From positions 32,596 to 45,919 of the forward strand of contig CAMPET010000235.1 in assembly GCA_946803715.1 (NCBI GenBank): a stretch of 13,324 nucleotides of DNA, read 5' to 3'. The DNA comes from Beroe ovata. Lineage: Eukaryota > Ctenophora > Nuda > Beroida > Beroidae. The notes beneath the pieces were generated by a model, which was not told where the DNA came from, made no database searches, and worked only from the letters and a program-made list of their open reading frames with translations. A program made the translations under genes and the position numbers. Below, in pieces: positions 1-5,749 of the stretch (its first letter is position 1; every line of letters starts with the position of its first letter).

Positions 1-4
1 GTCT

Positions 5-10
<6 letters not shown>

Positions 11-62
<52 letters not shown>

Positions 63-65
63 GTT
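11..65. repeat. (GT)n microsatellite in a PGD intron
   Basis: An almost pure GT dinucleotide tract with one CG interruption. It lies in the intron just before the first PGD exon in the window, on the sense strand of that gene, and ends about 70 bp before the splice acceptor. Confidence 0.97.
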
Positions 66-134
66 CAGCAGCATACTCTCAGCTGTCACTCTACTGTAAC
101 TCTCGAAGTGGTTTATTTCTCACTCCACCTATAG

Positions 135-1858
135 GATGCTCTGGGAATGTCGCACGATGAGATGGCTGGTATTATGAAGGAGTGGAATAAGGGAGATCTT
201 GACTCCTTCCTTTGTGAGATATCTGCCGATATCCTCGCATTCAAGGACACGGACGGAACACCACTATTGGAGAAGATCAAGGACTCGGCTGGACAGAAAG
301 GGACGGGAAAATGGACAGGAATATCCGCGTTGGATATGGGGGTTCCACTCACTCTAATCAGTAAGTTTGTCCCCGAATAACGGTGGTCAGAGATATCAGC
401 CCCCAGCCAGAACTCGCGCCATGATGTGCAATTCGCCTGACGATGCTAGGCCCAGCGTGCGCAATGAAATTCTCGACAGGGTCTATCATCGATAGACAAC
501 GTGCAATGAACGCGATCACGCAACTGCAACTCTGCAGGTGAAGCTGTGTTCGCCAGGTGTCTATCCTCACTGAAGGATATGAGGATCCATGCAAGTGAAC
601 AACTGGTCGGACCCCCTAACGACGGTTACCGTGGCGACAAGACGAAGTTTGTGAAGGCTATCGAACAGGTGATCGTGTCAATTGTGAGGGTTTTTCTATG
701 AGTTGTTTAATGTTAAGGGGGTGTTAATGTATGATCATAGTCACCAGGAAATCTGCCCATGAACTGCAGATCGTTTCAATAATCCCGCTTCTATTGACAG
801 GCACTGTATGCCAGTAAGATTATATCCTACGCTCAAGGGTTCATGCTGATGAGACAAGCTGCCAAGGAGTTTAATTGGACTCTAAACTACGGAGGTTAGC
901 ATGACGTGTTGTTCTACACACTGTTCACACTGTTTGGTGAAATCAAAGCTCTATTCACGACAAATAGATGAAGCTATTTTGCATGCTTTGAGTATTCGAA
1001 TCGACAGTCAAGTTGCCATGTTGCTTATGTTTTGAACCATGTTTTGAACGAGTGTTACGTACTGTTAACTTGCTAGATGTTGAAACTACGATATTCAGGG
1101 ATTGTGTGTGTGTGTGTGTGTACTCTGTGTGTGTGTGTGTACTCTGTGTGTGTATGTGTTTGTGTTGCCCTGGGAGTCCTTTCCGAAACAATAACTCATG
1201 TCGAAAATTAGCGATTGTTTTTCGACTTCNTGTGTGTGTTGTCATAGTAACCTGTGAGTCACAGGCTGTGACACATAGGTATCGCACTGATGTGGAGAGG
1301 AGGCTGCATTATCAGGAGCCGGTTCCTGGGTAACATCAAACAAGCATACGATAAGAATCCTGATCTGCAGAACCTTCTTCTGGATGACTTCTTTAGGGTA
1401 ATTATTGAACTGTGCACACACACACACACACACACGCACACACACACACACACACATAAACAAATAGCCAAGTAAACAAACGCACAGGCTGAGATAGCCA
1501 AGTGCCAGAATGGGTGGAGAAGTGTAGTGAGTGAGGCGGTGAAGCTTGGTATCCCTGTCCCTGCATTCTCTTCAGCCCTTGCTTTCTATGATGGATTCAG
1601 ATCCGCCCGACTACCTGCCAACTTGATCCAGGTTTGCTACGGTCATCATCTGAAATGTAGAAGGATTCAACTATTAGTAACTAATTGACCAGTATCTTCC
1701 CAATCAATATCGACTAATTGTCCCACTTCACCCAGGCTCAGCGTGACTATTTTGGGGCTCACACTTACCAACTTCTGGATGATTGCTGTGGGAAATTCCA
1801 TCATACTGATTGGACCGGGCATGGTGGTCGTGTCTCATCCACTACGTACAACGCATAG
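135..1858 (+). CDS. PGD: 6-phosphogluconate dehydrogenase, decarboxylating (C-terminal 278 aa, six exons; 5' part outside window)
   Basis: Oxidises and decarboxylates 6-phosphogluconate to ribulose 5-phosphate, making NADPH; a cytosolic pentose phosphate pathway enzyme that acts as a dimer. Exons: 135-360, 538-668, 801-894, 1279-1397, 1488-1631, 1736-1858, all with GT/AG introns and consistent phase. Together they encode 278 residues plus a TAG stop, against about 480 aa in the family, so the Rossmann domain and the catalytic Lys/His are upstream of the window. Exon 1 carries the family signature [13 protein letters not shown]. Exon 3 reads [16 protein letters not shown] and exon 4 [10 protein letters not shown]. 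The last exon has QRDYFGAH, whose Arg and His match the residues that reach into the partner subunit to bind substrate, and it ends [13 protein letters not shown], the usual C-terminal tail. No defect is seen. GT or CA tracts lie in three introns, a dispersed GC-rich repeat in the 361-537 intron, and one N at 1230 inside an intron. Confidence 0.97.
450..516. repeat. Dispersed GC-rich repeat fragment in a PGD intron
   Basis: Contains GAAATTCTCGACAGGGTCTA, then TCATCGATAGACAACGTGCA. The same segments, with small changes, recur at about 11755-11842. The core GTCTATC-ATC-GATAGAC is a perfect 7-bp stem with a 3-bp loop. Its presence inside an intron of a conserved gene and again 11 kb away marks it as a dispersed, probably mobile, repeat family. 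Confidence 0.75.
1103..1166. repeat. Interrupted (GT)n microsatellite in a PGD intron
   Basis: GT runs separated by two TACTC breaks, in the 895-1278 intron. A single N follows at 1230, next to another short TG run, so the local assembly length is uncertain. Confidence 0.95.
1415..1456. repeat. (CA)n microsatellite in a PGD intron
   Basis: CA tract with one CG interruption, filling nearly half of the 90-bp intron 1398-1487. It is the reverse complement of the GT tracts at 11-65 and 1103-1166 on the same transcript. Confidence 0.96.
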
Positions 1859-1871
1859 TTAGATGTCTTGC

Positions 1872-2016
1872 GTGACCATGGTAACGCGGTACTTGTCACG
1901 TTCAACAGTGACCATAGTAACGCGGTACTTGTCACGTTCAGCAGTGACCATAGTAACGCGGTACTCTTCACGCAACAGTGACCATAGTAACGCGTTGCTC
2001 GTCACGCAACAGTGAT
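1872..2016. repeat. Minisatellite, four tandem copies of 36/36/34/34 bp
   Basis: Units start at 1872, 1908, 1944 and 1978, with a partial fifth from 2012. Each reads GTGACCATAGTAACGCG, then a variable GGTAC/TTGCTC part, then GTCACG and CAACA. Copies 3 and 4 share a 2-bp deletion. The unit start is a near palindrome (GTGACCATGGTAAC in copy 1). The array begins 14 bp after the PGD stop codon, so it probably lies in the 3' UTR. There are no unique spacers, so it is not a CRISPR. Confidence 0.93.
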
Positions 2017-2348
2017 GATCATGGCTACGCTCTTGACTTCGTTAAATGGACCTGATTTTAGTGTTGCTTAGAAAATACAGTTTATTACAGCTTTGATAAT
2101 GATATTGATAAGAGAGATAATGACTTATGCTTCGAGTTTGACTTGTAGTGGTGGATTTTGTTTTTTGGATCAATATATTGCAGATTAACTATGTATTTAA
2201 TCAATGTGTTTAATCAATATCAAAAATTATATTGTGTAGTTTCTGATTCTCTACTTCCTACTGCTTAGTTAAACTACTATTTCTGTTTCTTCACTGGCTT
2301 CTTCACTGACAATTACTCTGATTTCATAGTGCAGTTCATGTTCTCACA
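2017..2348. other. Intergenic, AT-rich, no gene seen
   Basis: Downstream flank of PGD. No open frame or RNA gene is recognisable. A weak poly(A) signal variant AATACA occurs at 2074-2079, but no AATAAA lies close to the PGD stop. Confidence 0.6.
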
Positions 2349-2458
2349 TTGTCAGATGTTACCTGACCTGTTTCTCGCGCACGCGCGCCTTCACGCGCGC
2401 CTTCGATGAAGGCGCGCGCGCCGCGCGCGAGAAACTGAGGTCAGATAAAATCTGACAA
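2349..2458. mobile_element. Fold-back MITE, 110 bp, with 9-bp target duplication (family 1, TTGTCAGAT ends)
   Basis: Starts TTGTCAGATGTTACCTGACC and ends with the near-perfect inverse, so the terminal inverted repeats are about 30 bp, each ending in GTTTCTCGCGC. A GC-rich loop of alternating CG lies between them. The 9-bp sequence GTTCTCACA flanks it on both sides (2340-2348 and 2459-2467). A 9-bp duplication and long inverted ends point to Mutator-like (MULE) mobilisation, although the superfamily is inference. It encodes nothing. A related, more decayed copy lies at 11289-11369. Confidence 0.88.
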
Positions 2459-2615
2459 GTTCTCACATGTGTTGTTCGATTCAGCTCAGATAATGATGGT
2501 ATGAGATTAAGCGACTGTTTACTTACTAATCGCCCGCGAGAGGGAGGGAGTTTCCAAATGATTACGGGGGCGGGGGGGTTGACCTTGATAATGATTACGT
2601 AATCAAGACATCTTA

Positions 2616-2704
2616 TTGTAGGATTTTACCCTACCGTCGGTGCGCGCGATTTTCAATCCGCCCCGATAAAATCCCGCCAGCAAGGGTAGGGTGAAATCCT
2701 ACAA
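2616..2704. mobile_element. MITE, 89 bp, with 9-bp target duplication (family 2, TTGTAGGATTT ends; left arm)
   Basis: Inverted ends TTGTAGGATTTTACCCTACC and the inverse of TTGTAGGATTTCACCCTACC, with an internal GCGCGC and GATAAAATCCCGCCAGC. Flanked by GACATCTTA at 2607-2615 and 2705-2713, an exact 9-bp duplication. It has no coding capacity. The ends share the first four bases TTGT and the 9-bp duplication length with family 1, suggesting the same class of transposase. Confidence 0.88.
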
Positions 2705-2961
2705 GACATCTTAAAAATTCTTGGCCCTCGACGCCTGTCAGACTGCAAGTCGAAAGTTTGACATACATCATTTTCTCTGATTAAGTCGAACAGTGTGTTT
2801 ACCAGTGAGTGAGTTTACAGTATGTGTGTGCCTCTTATATTACGGTTCACGTGGTATATCACGGTTGTAATCTCTGCTATGCCTTTTTGTAAAAGAAAAA
2901 AGGTGATTGGAGAGGGAAAAATAAGTATTATCAGTCTCACTGAATTTATGCGCTGTCATGA

Positions 2962-3034
2962 GCCTGGTTAGCTCAGTCGGTAGAGCATCAGACTTTTAAT
3001 CTGAGGGTCACGGGTTCGAGTCCCGTATCAGGCT
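2962..3034 (+). tRNA. tRNA-Lys, anticodon UUU
   Basis: Full cloverleaf of 73 nt: acceptor stem GCCTGGT/ATCAGGC (one G-U), D stem GCTC/GAGC, anticodon stem TCAGA/TCTGA with loop CTTTTAA (anticodon TTT), T stem ACGGG/CCCGT and T loop TTCGAGT. There is no intron. Internal A box (TTAGCTCAGTCGG) and B box (GGGTTCGAGTCCC) promoters are intact. The discriminator base after the acceptor stem reads T, where eukaryotic tRNA-Lys usually has G. A T6 run follows 8 nt downstream. It sits in the left arm of the palindrome and has an identical partner on the opposite strand. Confidence 0.96.
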
Positions 3035-3041
3035 GAATATC

Positions 3042-3047
3042 TTTTTT
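3042..3047 (+). terminator. RNA polymerase III T6 terminator for the left tRNA-Lys
   Basis: Six consecutive T on the sense strand shortly after the tRNA 3' end, the usual Pol III stop. Confidence 0.85.
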
Positions 3048-3071
3048 CTGCTCATATTTCATCACCACACT

Positions 3072-3412
3072 ATGGCGGATCAGAAGGCTCACCCGGAATT
3101 TTATCTCTGAAAAATATATTTTGACCCTTCTGATCCACACGTGGATCACAGTGTTCATCTTATATGACCCTTCTGATCCACGTGGCGCTTCTCTGGGGTG
3201 AGTGGGGACTGGGGTCAAGTCAAAATTCGGTGATCCTCCTGATCCACATCATGTGGATCAGGAGGGTCACTCAAATTCAATTTGACCCCAGGGAAGCGCC
3301 ACGTGGATCAGAAGGGTCACCTAAGATGAACCCTGTGATCCACGTGTGGATCAGAAGGGTCAAAATATATTTTTCAGAGATAAAATTCCGGGTGAGCCTT
3401 CTGATCCGCCAT
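3072..3412. repeat. Cluster of GACCCTTCTGATCCAC palindromic motifs between the tRNA genes
   Basis: At least seven copies in both orientations: GGCGGATCAGAAGGCTCA (about 3074), TGACCCTTCTGATCCAC (3122 and 3165), a complete dyad around 3230-3271 (GATCCACAT-C-ATGTGGATC), and mirror copies near 3302, 3345 and 3395. Several contain GATCCAC...GTGGATC small palindromes. The motif looks like a terminal or subterminal repeat of a transposon, but no transposase is nearby. Arm divergence is concentrated here. Confidence 0.8.
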
Positions 3413-3436
3413 AGTGTGGTGATGAAATATGAGCAG

Positions 3437-3442
3437 AAAAAA
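3437..3442 (-). terminator. RNA polymerase III T6 terminator for the right tRNA-Lys
   Basis: AAAAAA on the + strand, which is T6 on the sense strand of the minus-strand tRNA. It is the mirror image of the left copy. Confidence 0.85.
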
Positions 3443-3449
3443 GATATTC

Positions 3450-3522
3450 AGCCTGATACGGGACTCGAACCCGTGACCCTCAGATTAAAAGTCTGATGCT
3501 CTACCGACTGAGCTAACCAGGC
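3450..3522 (-). tRNA. tRNA-Lys, anticodon UUU (second copy, inverted)
   Basis: Exact reverse complement of the 2962-3034 gene, with the same stems, the TTT anticodon and the T discriminator. The two genes point at each other with 415 bp between their 3' ends. The match is complete across the tRNA and some 500 bp of surrounding sequence, so the pair is either kept uniform by gene conversion, recently duplicated, or an assembly effect. Confidence 0.95.
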
Positions 3523-3779
3523 TCATGACAGCGCATAAATTCAGTGAGACTGATAATACTTATTTTTCCCTCTCCAATCACCTTTTTTCTTTTACAAAAA
3601 GGCATAGCAGAGATTACAACCGTGATATACCACGTGAACCGTAATATAAGAGGCACACACATACTGTAAACTCACTCACTGGTAAACACACTGTTCGACT
3701 TAATCAGAGAAAATGATGTATGTCAAACTTTCGACTTGCAGTCTGACAGGCGTCGAGGGCCAAGAATTTTTAAGATGTC

Positions 3780-3868
3780 TTGTAGGATTTCACCCTACCC
3801 TTGCTGGCGGGATTTTATCGGGGCGGATTGAAAATCGCGCGCACCGACGGTAGGGTAAAATCCTACAA
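3780..3868. mobile_element. MITE family 2, mirrored copy at right end of palindrome
   Basis: Reverse complement of the 2616-2704 element, with an inner flank of TAAGATGTC. The outer flank is only TAAGATG (7 of the 9 duplicated bases) before the N at 3876, so the palindrome boundary cuts through the target duplication and is not itself the transposon end. Confidence 0.85.
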
Positions 3869-3876
3869 TAAGATGN

Positions 3877-4780
3877 GAACGGCGAGTATTGGCTCCAAAC
3901 AAGAGAAAAAAGAAGACAAGAGAAATAGAACTGTGTTCACTTACAGGACTGATTACAGTGCTCTCTGCAGTGCCCGAATGCCCTTATATTTACAAAATAA
4001 ACATTAAGCATAGTTCGTTTTAGACCATACCAGATGAAAGGACGTTTTCATTCATAAAGCCAGGGAAGGTTAGAATATTGCCAGACAGCAGGTTAAAAAG
4101 CATCTGGTAAACAATCGTCAATCAGTATAACCAACCAACGACTGCTTACGTAAAACCAGTTACTGCTAGTTCAAAATGACAAATACCATAGGTATTCATG
4201 ACATACACTCGCTGCATGTGAAGGGCGATGGCACTTAATGGGTGAACTGGGATACTTCAATTACCTACTGCAAGTTTCTCCGTAAATTTACACTGTTTTG
4301 CTTGCTTTAAATTTGAACAGGGTTGCACTACAACTAAAATAATACTCAACCGTGTATAACCATGCAGAATGCAGGTGCAATTACCACTCAGATTTTCACA
4401 CTGGTGTCTAGACGTATTTGTGTGTGCGCATATTTGATATTATTCCCCACAGTGCCATAAGGGAATTATCCTATGATATTGGCAGAATTGACTGAAAGCA
4501 ACGTCAGTGATTTTGAACTAATTGCGAACCCTGCGGCCTGTAGGAGAATACTCCAAATTACTGGTATTCACTTGTGAGGGTTGCCACGGCGACGTATAGT
4601 TATACGTTCTGAGAGGGACTGCTATCTCTGCTTTCTTATCAGTGTCCAACTGCCAACAGCTGACAGTTACATCAGCACTACTCATGATTCATATCAACCT
4701 CTCCCATCAATGATATTGTTATATCCAAAAAATGAGCCTTTTTCACAATTTCACCCTACAGCGTTATGACAGGCGTTAGT
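3877..4780. other. Intergenic, no gene seen
   Basis: Mixed-composition DNA with stop codons in all frames and no recognised domain. A perfect inverted repeat ACGTATA-GT-TATACGT lies at 4592-4607. Nothing else stands out until the promoter-like region of the acidic-protein gene. Confidence 0.6.
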
Positions 4781-4783
4781 GAA

Positions 4784-4911
4784 CACGTGGTCATTCTCCT
4801 TATTGGGTCACCCAATCAACAGGTTTGCTTCCTGACACGTGCAAAACTGCACGTGCTATCGCTCGCAATTCTGTGGTACATAAAGCTCCACCAACTATTC
4901 AGTCGTACTCA
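4784..4911 (+). promoter_or_regulatory. Probable promoter of the acidic-protein gene (E-boxes, inverted CCAAT pair, TATA-like site)
   Basis: Within 130 bp there are three CACGTG E-boxes (4784-4789, 4836-4841, 4850-4855), the last two arranged as a dyad CACGTGC-AAAACT-GCACGTG less its final base pairings, and ATTGGGTCACCCAAT at 4802-4816, a perfect dyad joining two opposed CCAAT boxes. A TATA-like TACATAAA is at 4877-4884 and an initiator-like TTCAGTC is around 4898-4904. CACGTG is the site of bHLH factors such as USF/MYC, and CCAAT of NF-Y. The element order and distance to the ATG at 4974 suit a Pol II promoter; the transcription start is inferred. Confidence 0.65.
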
Positions 4912-4973
4912 CTTCTCTCTCCCAAGTATTTTCCCCGCTCTCGCTGCCTGCGTCTCAACGTAACACTCAGAAA

Positions 4974-5357
4974 ATGGCCGATACCGAACAAGCTACAACT
5001 GTCACAGAGGTAGAAACAACACTAGAGACAGAAACCCCTGTGGAGGAGGCAGCTCCCGAAGAGGCGACAGAAGAAGCCACTCCCTCCACAGAGGAAGGTG
5101 GCGAGGAGGAAGAGGCAGCTGAGGCAGCAGAGGATAGCGCCGCCGTGGAGGCTAAAAGTGCAGCAGAGGCAGATGAAAGTGCAGCAGATGTAGGAGAAAG
5201 TGCAGCAGAAACAGAAAGCAGTCCCAGTGGAGAGGCAGGGGGAGAGGCGGATGGTGCAGCAGGGGAAGAGGCGGATGGTGCAGCAGAGGAAGAGGCAACG
5301 CCGGCAAAGGTAGCGGAGGAAGAGGCTGTGCCCGTGGTGGCAACAAGCGAAGAATAA
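4974..5357 (+). CDS. Very acidic Glu/Ala-rich protein, 127 aa, function unknown
   Basis: I recognise no family. The single uninterrupted frame begins in a good context (AGAAAATGGCC) about 70 nt after the inferred transcription start and ends TAA. By my count it has 37 Glu, 6 Asp, about 32 Ala, only 2 Lys and no Arg, His, Cys, Trp, Tyr, Phe or Ile, so it should be soluble, strongly negative and intrinsically disordered. There is no signal peptide or membrane segment. Residues about 60-82 come from three 21-bp DNA units (starting 5155, 5176, 5197), each giving a [D/E/K]-S-A-A motif. Residues about 90-105 come from a 24-bp duplication encoding EADGAA twice. Such composition occurs in histone-binding, chromatin and calcium- or mineral-associated acidic proteins, but nothing here chooses among them. 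A strong promoter-like upstream region and an unbroken frame despite repeats favour a real gene. The antisense frame over it is a compositional shadow. Confidence 0.8.
   Translation: MADTEQATTVTEVETTLETETPVEEAAPEEATEEATPSTEEGGEEEEAAEAAEDSAAVEAKSAAEADESAADVGESAAETESSPSGEAGGEADGAAGEEADGAAEEEATPAKVAEEEAVPVVATSEE
5155..5285 (+). repeat. In-frame coding repeats within the acidic gene
   Basis: Three 21-bp units beginning AAAGTGCAGCAG at 5155, 5176 and 5197, and two 24-bp units GAGGCGGATGGTGCAGCA at 5244 and 5268. Both periods are multiples of three, so expansion or contraction by slippage keeps the frame. Length variation between individuals is likely. Confidence 0.85.
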
Positions 5358-5358
5358 A
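5353..5358 (+). promoter_or_regulatory. Poly(A) signal AATAAA overlapping the stop codon
   Basis: The last codon and stop (GAA TAA, then A) form a canonical AATAAA. A T/GT-rich stretch follows at 5399-5438 (TGATTTTTGTAACGTTTTTG), a suitable downstream element. If used, the 3' UTR would be only some 10-40 nt. No other AATAAA is seen close downstream. Confidence 0.55.
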
Positions 5359-5749
5359 GCCGTCACGCAGCTATATGCCGCGTATTACTTTTCTGAATGA
5401 TTTTTGTAACGTTTTTGGTTGATGATTTCTTGTTTTGGATATAGCAATTATATAGCATTCCCATCATTTAACACTTGCTCTACTTATCATTCTTTGCAGT
5501 CCGATTCTACTGAATTCTATCAAAATGCATAGCCATAAATAACAGGATTTCATCGCAAAATATACGAAAACAAATACCCAGTGTACAGTGTGACATGGTC
5601 AAAGAACGAAATTTCGACATAAATTCGAAAATGATGATCTTATGTTCGTGAAATATATCCATCTTACAATACTGAAACAATTATATCTACCGAAAACCGA
5701 ACAATATTTTGTGTGAAAATAATACTGCGCTGCCCATTGACCCGTCGAT
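5359..5749. other. Tail-to-tail intergenic region between the acidic gene and SIRT1
   Basis: About 390 bp of AT-rich DNA, the 3' flank of both convergent genes. No canonical AATAAA is visible for SIRT1 on the minus strand here. No RNA gene or repeat was recognised. Confidence 0.65.

Larger units (their letters stand above)
2609..3875. repeat. Large palindrome, about 1.27 kb, carrying two tRNA-Lys genes
   Basis: Left arm positions x and right arm positions 6484-x are complementary from 2609/3875 inward to about 3190/3294, with no indel that I can see and the outer 500 bp apparently identical. The inner part differs: substitutions near 3149-3166 versus 3318-3335, and about 16 extra bases in the left arm near 3197-3212. 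The local dyad centre is therefore near 3250 rather than 3242. Each arm holds a MITE and a tRNA-Lys. The right arm ends at the unknown base N at 3876. Sequence beyond 3876 does not match the left flank. Confidence 0.93.

Noticed and set aside
955-1501. Several frames rich in Cys-Val or Thr-His
   Set aside because: They are translations of GT/CA microsatellites within PGD introns and overlap real PGD exons in other frames.
1872-2016. Possible CRISPR array because of 36-bp repeats
   Set aside because: Units are head to tail with no unique spacers and the host is eukaryotic.
2563-2580. G-rich run ACGGGGGCGGGGGGGTTG as a G-quadruplex or Sp1 promoter
   Set aside because: Only two G runs, no gene start nearby on either strand; insufficient support.
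2988-3496. Two similar open frames (minus 3218-2988 and plus 3164-3496) ending in DTGLEPVTLRLKV
   Set aside because: Both read antisense through the tRNA-Lys genes and repeat the palindrome; the ending is the well-known translation of an antisense tRNA, not a protein.
3801-4007. 68-codon plus-strand frame
   Set aside because: Begins inside a MITE and runs through the N at 3876, so the frame is not reliable.
5022-5366. Cys/Leu-rich minus-strand frames
   Set aside because: Antisense shadow of the Glu/Ala-rich coding sequence (GAG/GCA read backwards gives CTC/TGC).
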